DNA from: UBA5009 sp038043185 | GTDB lineage: Bacteria; Bdellovibrionota; Bdellovibrionia; Bdellovibrionales; Bdellovibrionaceae | Reading direction: 5' to 3' | Assembly: GCA_038043185.1 (NCBI GenBank) | Contig: JBBTCO010000026.1 | Coordinates: forward strand, 1-64,000 | DNA: 64,000 nt | Shown: piece by piece, positions 1 to 7,065 of the stretch | Position numbering within the stretch: position 1 is the first letter of the stretch | How the letters are laid out: each line of letters begins with the position of its first letter | Notes under the pieces: model-generated | What the model saw: only the letters and a program-made list of their open reading frames with translations | What the model was told of the DNA's origin: nothing | Database searches by the model: none | Position numbers and translations under genes: made by a program

Positions 1-511
1 GGTACCCAGTCCTCGGGCAATATGCGAGGGGCCGGTCATCCATATCTTCTTTTGCCCGAGCGTTTTCAAGTCCAATTTTCACTCGAGACGCTATCAAATC
101 ACGTTCCAGCTGTGCAATCGCCGCAAGAATCGAAAAGATTGCAATACCAACTGCCGAATTCGTATCAATGCGTTCCGAAATACTTACGAAATGTACTCCA
201 TTTGATTTAAAACAAGTTAGAGCACTGAGAAGGTGAGTCGTGCTTCTGGCGAATCGCGAGAAAGAATGGACGACTACTGACGAAATTTCTCCTCGGTCAA
301 CTGCCGCCATCATTTGATCTAAAGCGGGACGACTTGATTTTGTCCCACTGATACCGCCGTCCGTAAATAACTCTACCTCAGTAATATTATTTTGTTCGCA
401 GTACTGACGCAAAACTCTTACTTGTGATTCTAAACCCGTGGCTTGGTCCAGAGTGCTCGTCCTTGCGTAAAGTGCCGTTCGCTTACCCGTACTTTGAGAG
501 TTGGATTCTAT
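1..511 (-). CDS. Serine recombinase (resolvase/invertase) catalytic domain, 3' end beyond window
   Basis: This is the catalytic domain of a site-specific serine recombinase, which cuts and rejoins DNA through a serine-phosphate bond. I translated the minus strand by hand because the frame runs off the left edge and has no ATG. The family motif YARTSTLDQ (nucleophile Ser) lies near residues 15-23, followed by DGGISGTKSSRPALD, HSFSRFARSTTHLL and AQLERDLIASR, the start of the long E helix. An AAGGAG ribosome-binding site (RBS) at 517-522 lies 5 nt before an in-frame ATA (511-509). The frame is closed upstream by TAA (523-521), and the first in-frame TTG already lies inside the domain. ATA therefore marks either a rare start or a mutated ATG. 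The Gly-Arg-Pro usual after the E helix is altered to a DRP. It ends an operon with the two minus-strand genes upstream. The family call is firm; whether it is expressed is uncertain. Confidence 0.85.
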   Translation of the reverse strand, partial: MESNSQSTGKRTALYARTSTLDQATGLESQVRVLRQYCEQNNITEVELFTDGGISGTKSSRPALDQMMAAVDRGEISSVVVHSFSRFARSTTHLLSALTCFKSNGVHFVSISERIDTNSAVGIAIFSILAAIAQLERDLIASRVKIGLENARAKEDMDDRPLAYCPRTGY

Positions 512-603
512 AAAATCTCCTTAAAAAAATTGATTTACCTCTTTCCCGGTTTTGGGAGCTGTGCTTTATGAATTCGCGTTCTAGTTCTTTATCCTCACTT
601 TAT

Positions 604-795
604 CTAGGGTTTCCATTTCAATTTCCTTGGCGATTTTTCGCCTGTTGTTGCTTCGTTCATTTTTACGAGCGACGGCAGTCCTTGAGACGCCTTTGTAATC
701 GCTTTTCTTCGAACATTGTCGTGAATCTGTTTGAGGTAGTGAGTACCCGCAAAGAGGCTTACAACCAAAAACACCGCACCAATGAGTTCCTTCAT
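604..795 (-). CDS. Small single-span membrane protein in recombinase operon
   Basis: A 63-residue protein of no recognised family. It starts MKELIGAVFLVVSLFAGTHY, one hydrophobic segment at about residues 5-19, followed by a basic tail rich in Lys and Arg. The start at 795 is chosen because an AGGAGG RBS lies 7 nt upstream. An ATG two codons earlier (801) is only 1 nt from that RBS and is unlikely to be used. It lies between the HTH/recombinase-domain gene (ends at 814) and the catalytic recombinase gene (starts at 511), all on the minus strand, so it probably shares their transcript. It could be a membrane anchor or accessory factor of the mobile element, but nothing in the sequence shows a function. 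Confidence 0.6.
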   Translation of the reverse strand: MKELIGAVFLVVSLFAGTHYLKQIHDNVRRKAITKASQGLPSLVKMNEATTGEKSPRKLKWKP

Positions 796-813
796 ATCCA
801 TTCCTCCTAGTTA

Positions 814-1329
814 TTAAAGTTTGTCTTTCCATCTTTTAAAAATACTTTGGACTGTGCTGTGGTCCCAGGTAGTTCTTCCCGCACGGTTCTTGTAGCCACG
901 GCGGCCAAGCTCCCTAGCGGTCCAAGTTGCACTTTTCTTTTGCCGACCTACCAATTCCACTAACATCCGACAGATACGAAGCTCCGCTTTGCTGGGGATG
1001 AGTTTTCCGGCCTTGATGGAATATCCGTAGGGAGGGGTTCGACAACGATAATTTTCAGGGTTGGTCATGCGCCCCGAACTCAATCCAACGCGGACCCCAA
1101 TGCCGTGAAGGCGTTTTAAAATAACCGACTTTGCCACCCCAAAGTGGCAAGCGATTTGGGCCGCCGACTGACCCTGTTTTATGTATAAATCGTGAATTTC
1201 GTGGACTTTGAGGAGTTTCGCTGAGAGCGTGATCTTAATGAAATCAACTAGATAACTGGTGTTCGTACCGTATTCGGGTTGGTCGACCAAATTTTTTCTC
1301 AATTTTATAGTCCGAATCCAGAAATGCAA
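814..1329 (-). CDS. HTH and recombinase-domain DNA-binding protein
   Basis: A probable DNA-binding partner of the serine recombinase. Residues about 46-76 form a resolvase-like helix-turn-helix (IHDLYIKQGQSAAQIACHFG). The C-terminal half, from PPYGYSIKAGKLIPSKAE to WDHSTVQSIFKRWKDKL, matches the pattern of the 'recombinase' DNA-binding domain that follows the catalytic domain in large serine recombinases: PPYGY, a run ending with a new GxxN/K-R-G element, then W-x-H-S-T-V. No catalytic domain is present. The upstream start is a TTG without a clear RBS, so the N-terminus is uncertain and may lie further in. It heads the minus-strand operon with the small membrane protein and the catalytic recombinase. 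Having the two recombinase halves as separate proteins is unusual. Confidence 0.7.
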   Translation of the reverse strand: MHFWIRTIKLRKNLVDQPEYGTNTSYLVDFIKITLSAKLLKVHEIHDLYIKQGQSAAQIACHFGVAKSVILKRLHGIGVRVGLSSGRMTNPENYRCRTPPYGYSIKAGKLIPSKAELRICRMLVELVGRQKKSATWTARELGRRGYKNRAGRTTWDHSTVQSIFKRWKDKL

Positions 1330-1413
1330 ATGAAGTTAACTAGTTGATATTACAAAAACCGAAGAAGTGAATTCGGTCCCTTATTTCTGAATATTTCTGT
1401 CTATTTCAAAGTT

Positions 1414-1446
1414 TGATGACAGATTGATGACAAGCTGATGACAGGT
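1414..1446 (+). repeat. Three direct repeats of TGATGACA at 11-bp spacing
   Basis: The core TGATGACA begins at 1414, 1425 and 1436, an exact 11-bp step, so the copies lie on one face of the helix. They are about 85-115 bp upstream of the start of the HTH/recombinase-domain gene, in its presumed promoter region, and end about 20 bp before the outer end of the IS3 remnant. A binding site for the neighbouring HTH protein or a recombination accessory site is a reasonable inference. Confidence 0.55.
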
Positions 1447-1497
1447 TTTTTACCAACAAAACTTTCATGTAGTGCTCCCCCGATTTCAAGATAATTT

Positions 1498-2319
1498 TTA
1501 AGCTATTTTTTGGACACTTTTCCCCCTTTTCTCAAACTCCGCGGGTGTTAGGTATTGAAGAGTTTGGTGTGGTCGTTGTTCATTGTAGTATTTTACCCAA
1601 AGATCTACGGCTTCTTTAGCTTCTTCGAAATTTTTAAAACTATTTTGCCACACGCACTCTTCCTTGAGTGATCTAAAAAATCTTTCGATCACTGCATTTC
1701 CTTTCGGAGTGTTTACCATTGTTCTTGTTTGGGTAATTCCAAGACGCCTAATTTCATCTTTGAATACCCGCGCTCCATAATGACAACCATTGTCCGAGCG
1801 TAACTCTAGTACTTCGATCGGGCGCTGACTTGCAGCTTCTGCTAGAGCCATCACGCCTCCCAGGGCAGAGCAAGATCTACTAAAATTGTAACCCAAAAGA
1901 ACTTTGTCAAAATGATCGATAACCCCATGAAAATAACACCAACCATCTTCTCCGCACCAAATGTAGGTCATATCAATGCCCCACAGCTCGTTGGACCGCG
2001 TGCTTTTTGTATTATGGGCAAATGGTATGCCTCTAAAAAGTTTTTTGTGCGAGTGGCTGGGAGGCATTAATAAACTAAATTTTTTCATAATTCTATAAAC
2101 TCTTTTTCTGCAGATCTTCATTCCATATCTAGCTCTTAAAACAGCAGTTACTTTTCGGTAGCCAAATACGGGATAGGCCTTAATAATCTCCTCTATCTTT
2201 GATAACACAGCATTGTCTTGTTCCATTTTTTTATTTCCCCTTTTCTTTTTAAATTCGTTTTTTAGAATAAAATAAACCCTTTGACGTGATAATCCTAAAG
2301 CCTGAGCAAGGGTTCGCAC
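1498..2319 (-). CDS. IS3-family transposase, OrfB (DDE integrase domain)
   Basis: The catalytic subunit of an IS3/IS150-type transposase, 273 residues. It has the N-terminal HTH_21-type segment (YPVFGYRKVTAVLR...KRVYRIMKK) and the rve integrase core. The DDE residues are visible in GIDMTYIW (first Asp), RSDNGCHYG (second Asp) and NAVIERFFRSLKEE (Glu), ending with YYNEQRPHQTLQYLTPAEF. The start used is GTG at 2319. Natural expression would be by frameshift from orfA at the A8 run at 2381-2388. The orfB frame, however, is +1 rather than the usual -1 relative to the orfA remnant, which may mean a small indel. The protein itself looks intact. Confidence 0.9.
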   Translation of the reverse strand: MRTLAQALGLSRQRVYFILKNEFKKKRGNKKMEQDNAVLSKIEEIIKAYPVFGYRKVTAVLRARYGMKICRKRVYRIMKKFSLLMPPSHSHKKLFRGIPFAHNTKSTRSNELWGIDMTYIWCGEDGWCYFHGVIDHFDKVLLGYNFSRSCSALGGVMALAEAASQRPIEVLELRSDNGCHYGARVFKDEIRRLGITQTRTMVNTPKGNAVIERFFRSLKEECVWQNSFKNFEEAKEAVDLWVKYYNEQRPHQTLQYLTPAEFEKRGKSVQKIA

Positions 2320-2365
2320 GTCGTAGTTACCTTTAAATTTTTCGATAATTTCGCGGGTTTTAAAT

Positions 2366-2475
2366 CTACTCGTCGCTGATTTTTTTTAAGAGCTCTTTTT
2401 CTAAAGTCAGCTCTCCAATGCACCTTTCGAGTATTCTGATCTTTTTTTCAAGTTCAGATTCCCGTTGGGTTTTAC
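2366..2475 (-). pseudogene. IS3 OrfA C-terminal remnant
   Basis: The minus-strand frame reads ESELEKKIRILER, then CIGELTLEKELLKKISDE and a stop at 2366. This matches the leucine-zipper tail of IS3 OrfA proteins (IGELTxExxxLKK). The N-terminal helix-turn-helix half is absent, and the frame passes without a start into the sensor-kinase sequence at about 2470-2490. It marks the broken end of the insertion sequence. Confidence 0.65.
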
Positions 2476-3033
2476 CACCATTGAGCTAACTGACTTAATA
2501 GATTTTAGCAAATTCAGATACAAGCCCAAAGCTTGTACAAACATCCCCATAAAAATAGCAATGACCACAGATATAATAAGAGTCCAGTTTGTAGTGGGAT
2601 GTTTTTCCATGTATAGATATCCCCATAAATTTTTATTTTCTTGATCAAAATAAATGGGAATGTTTAAAACAATTTTACCCTTTGAATAAACCCTACAAAG
2701 CTTTTCACTACCAAGGCATGGCTCAATTGGTTTTGTATTAAGATCCCCAACCCAAGGCCGTAAAACACTATCTAAAAAAAGAAGGTTTTCATTGTCTTTA
2801 ATTGCCAACTCTTTATTTAGCTGAAGTTCAACTGATCGAATATCACCTGAAAGTATCTCTGTGCGGCGAGATGAGATAATCGCATTTGCCAAAGTTGCAG
2901 CTTCTCGTTCGGTATCGTTGAATAAAAGAGCGATAAAAATTAAAGCACTTAAGGACAATGTTAAAACCAAAGCTCTCAAAGTCCAGCTTAAAGCTAATTT
3001 TCTAATTTGTGATACGAGCGAAACTTTCTTCAT
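2407..3033 (-). pseudogene. Sensor kinase, N-terminal sensory half only (cut by IS)
   Basis: The input half of a membrane sensor. It has a first membrane segment at about residues 18-39 (ALVLTLSLSALIFIALLF), a periplasmic loop of about 100 residues and a second segment at about residues 149-170 (WTLIISVVIAIFMGMFVQALGL). This is the layout of a two-TM histidine kinase or cyclase. The HAMP/kinase portion is missing. The frame enters IS3 orfA DNA near 2470-2490, and the last 20 or so codons are IS sequence read out of frame. Its ATG overlaps the stop of the upstream binding-protein remnant (ATGA at 3030-3033), so the two were translationally coupled. The output domain is unknown. Confidence 0.6.
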
Positions 3034-3640
3034 CTCATTCTTACCTTAGAAAATAAAACGGTCTCATCAGAGTTTGGGACTTCGGATAAATCTATTCCCG
3101 GCTTTGCTATTGCTAGGCTTGAAAAATGAAATAGAGGTAAAACGTGGCCAGCTTCCTGAGCGGCAATAATTATCTCTCTCATTTTCGCCGCTCTTTCCTT
3201 CAATGTGGGCAAGCTTCGGGCCTTAGTCATTTGAGCTGAGAAATCATTGGGCGTTAACGTTGATGAGATAAAAGGTGGATCTCGTTCAATAAAGAAAGAC
3301 ATAGCCCCTTCAAAATTTGGATCTGCAACAGCAAGGCCTCCGGCAAGTAAATCAAAATTTCCCTTTTTCAGATAATTGCTAATCTCCGTTATCGGAATTA
3401 ACGTACATTCGATCTTGACCCCCATTACCGACGAGAGAGTTTTTTGTAAGTTGTCTTTTAGTGCTACAGCATAAGAATTATCAGGAATAATAACGTGTAT
3501 GTTTGAAAAACCGTCAAATTTTTCAGTCGTTTTAGGCTTCGGATCTTCTGGAGACCAGAGCTCGTAGCCACGAGGAAAAAATTGATTGGCAATGGTGTAT
3601 CGGTTGCCAAAACTCCAGAACTGCAGTGATGGGGAAGTTT
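3030..3640 (-). pseudogene. Family-5 peptide-type solute-binding protein, C-terminal fragment
   Basis: The C-terminal part of an SBP_bac_5 (OppA/DppA-like) periplasmic binding protein. The open frame can be followed upstream of its first ATG (3425): LQFWSFGNRYTIANQFF, PRGYELWSPEDPKP, HVIIPDNSYAVALKDNLQ, then MGVKIECTLIP, GNFDLLAGGLAVADPNF and the ending HVLPLFHFSSLAIAKPG. The ANQFFPRGY and 'F-D-L-x-x-x-G' elements are typical of this family. There is no start or signal peptide. At about 3600-3640 the DNA joins the 3' part of a metallo-beta-lactamase-fold gene in another frame. A deletion or recombination therefore fused two unrelated genes. In its former operon it preceded the sensor kinase, so it may have been a ligand-sensing partner. 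Confidence 0.65.
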
Positions 3641-4384
3641 AAACAAGTCCCACAAGAGACGTTCGGGACGATTGTGATAATTGGTGATGCGCACTATTTC
3701 TTTGAGAACTTCCCATTCACTGTCGGCTCCTAACATTAAACTTGTTTGTTGGCCTTCGACGCTGAAGACAACTTGTAGGAATACTGATCCATCGTTTCGA
3801 CTTTGTAGTGTATCTCCGTCTCGATGTGCGAAAGGTGAATGGACAAAAAATTCTACACCGTCACTTGTTAACGAAAATGACGGAACCAATGTACCGGCAT
3901 CAGATATTAGGTGCTGTCGACTTTCTACCGAAAGACCATGATCAACCAACCATCCCTCCAATAGTCCCGGAGTCGAAAAAACTCTTATGCCGTCACCCAA
4001 ATTTAATCGATGTCGAGCTTCCTGCCTGATAACACGCGCGCACTCATCCAACTCCGTTTCAAGTACGAACGCGGCTGGTACCCAAAGCTCACTAATTTTT
4101 ATCCTGTCAGGTCCCTGATAAACAGCCGCGTGATCGAACCAAAAAAATTCTGAAGCATTTCTGATATGGTCGCGATCAGCGTGAGTGAAAAGTACAATGT
4201 CAATGTGTGTGCGATTTAGTTCTTTTAATTTTTCTTCAAGAGCTTTCCGCAAATCTACAACTGGCTCTTCGGCGTCCTCACCGACCTTGCAATGGGCGTA
4301 GTCAACCAACATTAATCTTCCATCGGCGAGTTCGATCAGGCACGTGTCAGCGTTGTTTAGTGGGTAAAATGTCAGTTGAACCAT
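3464..4384 (-). CDS. ComEC-like metallo-beta-lactamase-fold hydrolase, 3' end replaced
   Basis: A metallo-beta-lactamase-fold protein of the ComEC/Rec2 C-terminal-domain type. The start MVQLTFYPLNNADTCLIEL is the family's opening strand pair. FTHADRDHIRN carries the HxDxDH metal motif, LMLGADSEWEV is the later Asp strand, and KLPHHCSSG is the third metal-binding His motif. From about residue 258 the sequence no longer looks like the family, because the DNA there is the binding-protein fragment read in another frame. The last 45 or so residues are therefore an accidental tail, and the natural C-terminus has been lost. Proteins of this type are common in accessory and defence islands, but no partner is recognisable here. 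The fold is clear; activity is doubtful. Confidence 0.7.
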   Translation of the reverse strand: MVQLTFYPLNNADTCLIELADGRLMLVDYAHCKVGEDAEEPVVDLRKALEEKLKELNRTHIDIVLFTHADRDHIRNASEFFWFDHAAVYQGPDRIKISELWVPAAFVLETELDECARVIRQEARHRLNLGDGIRVFSTPGLLEGWLVDHGLSVESRQHLISDAGTLVPSFSLTSDGVEFFVHSPFAHRDGDTLQSRNDGSVFLQVVFSVEGQQTSLMLGADSEWEVLKEIVRITNYHNRPERLLWDLFKLPHHCSSGVLATDTPLPINFFLVATSSGLQKIRSLKRLKNLTVFQTYTLLFLIILML

Positions 4385-4732
4385 ATACTCCCTTTACTTA
4401 AAAATAGGCTATCGTTTAAGGTGAATTGCTCAATGAAAATGTCAAGTTTTCTTGCAGAATTTGTTTGATTTGCTCAGAGAGTAAGCTGCTAGAAACGGCT
4501 CTGGCTAATAGCATCTCGAACTCGGTCTCGTTGACTCCGATTCGATGCCTGTAACTGAAGGGCGCTCGTTTTAGCGACCAAAAAACCTCGGTTCAGATTT
4601 CTGGCCAGGGCAGTAGCAGGATTTTTCATCTTCATCGGGATATTGGCCTGAAATGCACGTCTTAATTGGCAGAAAGCAAACCGCATTTGGTTTGCCTTCG
4701 CAATTCTATTCTGACTTTAGCAAGGATCGAAG
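4385..4732. other. Intergenic, no supported gene
   Basis: No reading frame here has protein-like sequence or an RBS. The only structure seen is the first copy of the hairpin-ended module at 4611-4695. Confidence 0.5.
4611..4695 (+). repeat. Hairpin-ended module, copy 1
   Basis: Starts CAGTAGCAGGATTTTTC. Exactly 65 nt after its first base comes a hairpin with stem GCAAACC/GGTTTGC (4676-4682 with 4689-4695) around the loop GCATTT. The same start and the same hairpin, with the same 65-nt spacing, recur at 5416-5504. The middle parts have diverged. Confidence 0.55.
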
Positions 4733-5119
4733 TTATTTTGAGCATTCGGCGAATATTGCCGGATTGGTAGTTGTCTCTAGCGCGTTTTCGAAGCTCATAC
4801 CTTCGGATGTTAATTCTTTAATCCATTGATCTTGATTTTCAACTTTAACAATTTCGATTGATAAGCCCATGATTTCGCGACGAATAGCTCCTCTACCATT
4901 ATCGAATCCCAATGGGCCGTGACTTAGACGCTCGAGTTCTTCGCTAAGTGCTTTTCTTTGTAAAGATAATTCATTGATCACACCAGTACGCTTTTCTCGG
5001 ATACATTTTAAAGTGTCATCAGCGGACTTTTTTTCTGCCCCGAATGACTGAATAGGCAGTAATGCTAACAACAAAAAAACGTAGGTAAGCCGTTTAAGTT
5101 TTTTACTGACACTATTCAT
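4733..5119 (-). CDS. Small secreted protein of unknown function
   Basis: About 128 residues after start correction. The ATG at 5119 is chosen because GAGGAG lies 5 nt upstream and because the protein then begins MNSVSKKLKRLTYVFLLLALLPIQSFGA, a standard signal peptide cleaved before EKKSADD. The mature part is helical and charged (INELSLQRKALSEELERL), probably a short coiled coil, with two Cys (LKCIREK and FAECSK) that could pair. It is a lone gene flanked by the two hairpin-ended modules. No family was recognised, so only export to the periplasm is inferred. Confidence 0.6.
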   Translation of the reverse strand: MNSVSKKLKRLTYVFLLLALLPIQSFGAEKKSADDTLKCIREKRTGVINELSLQRKALSEELERLSHGPLGFDNGRGAIRREIMGLSIEIVKVENQDQWIKELTSEGMSFENALETTTNPAIFAECSK

Positions 5120-5234
5120 ACAATCTCCTCGAATAATTCGAATATATGTTTTAGTGCACATATTATACCAAGGAAATATAGGCTTAAACTGGTAAAATCC
5201 GCTCTGAAAATCTGCTTAATGTCCAAATTTAGGT

Positions 5235-5471
5235 ATGGCCATGACAAAAAAAGTAATCAATCTAACAAACCGCCAGATCGTTTTTAAGCAGGTTTATGGC
5301 AGGACTGAAGGGTTTATCCTAGAAGACACGCAATCATGGCCTTTGTCGATATTAACGAAATCTAGAGTAGCAAAACTTGGCCGGAAAACCCCACCCATGG
5401 AATTTCGGGTCAGACCAGTAGCACGATTTTCTTCCTTCGCAAACGCTGCCGTCCTAAATCGCACGCCTTAA
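5235..5471 (+). CDS. Hypothetical 78-residue protein, doubtful
   Basis: The frame opens at ATG 5235 with another ATG two codons on; only a weak TTTAGGT precedes it. The product begins MAMTKKVINLTNRQIVFKQV and is basic, with no signal peptide or known motif. Its last third is the start of hairpin module copy 2, whose other copy is not coding in the matching frame. That weakens the case for a gene. It may be a remnant. Confidence 0.25.
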   Translation: MAMTKKVINLTNRQIVFKQVYGRTEGFILEDTQSWPLSILTKSRVAKLGRKTPPMEFRVRPVARFSSFANAAVLNRTP

Positions 5472-5504
5472 AGTCAAAAGGCAAACCGCAACTGGTTTGC
5501 CTTT
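5416..5504 (+). repeat. Hairpin-ended module, copy 2
   Basis: Starts CAGTAGCACGATTTTC and ends with an 11-bp perfect stem, AAAGGCAAACC (5477-5487) with GGTTTGCCTTT (5494-5504), around the loop GCAACT. Same order and spacing as the module at 4611-4695. Without a U-tract it is only a weak terminator candidate. Confidence 0.55.
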
Positions 5505-5913
5505 ACGAAACTACCCAGCCTTAGCCAAGTTTTGAAGTGTTATTGATAACGCATCTACAAACGAAACTTGTGAAAATTTTAAAATTTCTAAAAGAATTAA
5601 AGAGATCTGAAAGATTTTAAAGTTTGTGATTTTCATAAAAATTGAAAAATACCAACCAAAAGCTGTGCCTTTCAAAAATTATGAAAATCATTTTGAGTTA
5701 CCTTTGATTGCTGAGAAATTACAAAATTTCTCGGTTGGCCACTTTTATAAACTTTTCTGATTTTTATGCTTCAAAAGGATTTATTTATCAGCTGGTAATT
5801 TTTACTATACTCAATAACTATTTCATTTATTTCGCTCTCAATTCGATTAAAATGTTTAATAGTCGGTCTAAGCTTTGCACACACCATATGCTGAATACCG
5901 TATTGGAGGTTTT
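5505..5913. other. Intergenic, very AT-rich
   Basis: No supported gene in this stretch. It is strongly AT-rich and presumably holds the promoter of the lipoprotein gene that begins at 5914, but I cannot single out a convincing -35/-10 pair. Confidence 0.4.
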
Positions 5914-6603
5914 ATGAATTTGCTAATTACTTTGAGTTGTATATCATTTTTTTTGTTAGCTTCGTGCTCTAACTCAAAAAACGATGTGCCCGCTGGTAAA
6001 GCTCCGGACCAAAATCAAAAAATAGAGCAACGGTCATATCTTAAAAAATCTTTGTTAACTAAAGATCAATTAAATGATCAATCTGTTTGGGCTTTATACG
6101 TTAAAGATACTGATACTTATGCACATAGTGCTCCTCTTATAGTTGGATTTTCGAAAGATAACCGTATTCAGTTTGATGTGGGCGTGAGCAAAGGGCCTGC
6201 TGATAATTTAAGCACCTGTTTTTTCAAGATGATTGCGAAATATGAGTCTCTTCCAGTGCAAGATGCTGGTGAACAAATAAAATTAAATATTGAATCAATA
6301 GAGTTTGTTTTTGCACATGGTTCTAATAACCGAATAGATGGAGTCTCAGATTTTGATTCCAACAAGGACGTCAGGACTGCTGAAGAAGCGTGTTTTAAAC
6401 TTGTTACTATGAAAGACATCGCAGGGGTATTCGAGCAAAATGAAACGTATCCAACCGTAGATTTTTCTAAAATCTTATCTAGAACAGAGAAACAGATTAA
6501 TTTTGGTGTTAAACAACCAGCATCTGGAGCCGACAGCTTCCCGGGATCAGATGGAAAAAGCCAAGTTCCCAAAAAATACACTTATACTCTGATTTCAAAT
6601 TAG
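5914..6603 (+). CDS. Putative lipoprotein of unknown function
   Basis: About 229 residues. The start at 5914 is set by a GGAGG six bases upstream. The frame is open further upstream, but that extension lacks an RBS and would spoil the signal peptide. The protein begins MNLLITLSCISFFLLASCSN, a lipoprotein signal with lipobox LLAS-C, so it should be lipidated and membrane-anchored facing the periplasm or cell surface. The mature region (SVWALYVKDTDTYAHSAPLIVGF and after) contains two Cys (TCFFK and EEACFK) that may form a disulfide. No family was recognised. It is a single gene; the downstream neighbour is a convergent gene remnant. Confidence 0.6.
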   Translation: MNLLITLSCISFFLLASCSNSKNDVPAGKAPDQNQKIEQRSYLKKSLLTKDQLNDQSVWALYVKDTDTYAHSAPLIVGFSKDNRIQFDVGVSKGPADNLSTCFFKMIAKYESLPVQDAGEQIKLNIESIEFVFAHGSNNRIDGVSDFDSNKDVRTAEEACFKLVTMKDIAGVFEQNETYPTVDFSKILSRTEKQINFGVKQPASGADSFPGSDGKSQVPKKYTYTLISN

Positions 6604-6777
6604 TCGACCATACCAAGTTTGAAGACATTGAATTTCTCTATCTGTCGATTAAATCTCTGTTGTTTTGTTCGCGGCTGACAAGAAAAGTGAATTTAACTTA
6701 TCAGCCAAAAATTCCAAAAAATTTGCGCTATTTTTTTCAGCGAAAAAGGTGCCGCGCCTTGCTCTTCAATCAAGTGG

Positions 6778-7065
6778 TTAATGAGTGACTACTTCAAGCT
6801 TTTTCTGGAGTTGATCGATGCACTCCTTCGCCACAGTCTCGAGCTCTAACTTCTTCACTAACTTTAGAGCAGCGATGCGTTTCTGAATTTCAGCAGCCTG
6901 ACCTTTGAAGTTATCGACAAGATCCGGCCCTAAGTTTCCAACAAGAGCGTCAAGTCTTGTGATCGAGGCCTTGTTGGTTTTATAGACTTTTAAAAAATTT
7001 GTTGGGCTCTTAGTAATACATTTGCCAATTGCAATGTATAAAGCTTCCTCTTGTATTGCCGAACA
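6778..7065 (-). pseudogene. C-terminal fragment of an unknown helical protein
   Basis: The frame from about EEALYIAIGKCITKSPTNF to the stop at 6778 looks like a genuine protein end: Lys/Glu/Leu-rich helices such as EIQKRIAALKLVKKLELE. The apparent upstream start (7101) lies in beta-helix gene DNA read in a different frame, so the true N-terminal part is missing. The junction is about 7050-7065. It may be the other product of the event that altered the 3' end of the neighbouring beta-helix gene. Function unknown. Confidence 0.4.

Larger units (their letters stand above)
1468..2475 (-). mobile_element. IS3-family insertion sequence, truncated at the orfA end
   Basis: The element is read on the minus strand. 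It contains a complete orfB and the last part of orfA. The outer end downstream of orfB is probably at 1468, where the sequence TGTAGTGCTCCCCC begins, resembling IS150-group terminal repeats (TGTACTG...). No matching inverted end is visible on the orfA side. OrfA is cut near 2470-2490 and continues into an unrelated sensor-kinase gene. The element is therefore partial and probably immobile. The orfA-side boundary is approximate. Confidence 0.7.

Noticed and set aside
22..210. 62-residue plus-strand frame at the left edge
   Set aside because: It lies antisense to the serine recombinase, whose minus-strand frame is protein-like with family motifs. No RBS.
581..832. 83-residue minus-strand frame overlapping the small membrane protein
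   Set aside because: The AGGAGG site and hydrophobic segment belong to the frame starting at 795. This frame has no RBS or protein-like pattern.
1381..1446. CRISPR-like short repeats
   Set aside because: Only three 8-bp copies with 3-bp spacers. Far too short for a CRISPR array; treated as operator-type iterons.
3464..3600. C-terminal tail of the metallo-beta-lactamase-fold protein as a real domain
   Set aside because: The same DNA in another frame encodes clear binding-protein sequence, so the tail is out-of-frame read-through.
4489..4686. 65-residue minus-strand frame
   Set aside because: Low-complexity basic product, no RBS, and it covers the hairpin module. Probably chance.
4611..5504. 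Integron gene-cassette array with attC sites
   Set aside because: The modules have a constant hairpin but no RYYYAAC/GTTRRRY core pairs, and only two copies are present in the window.
5708..5917. 69-residue plus-strand frame before the lipoprotein gene
   Set aside because: Very AT-rich, no RBS, composition typical of untranslated DNA.
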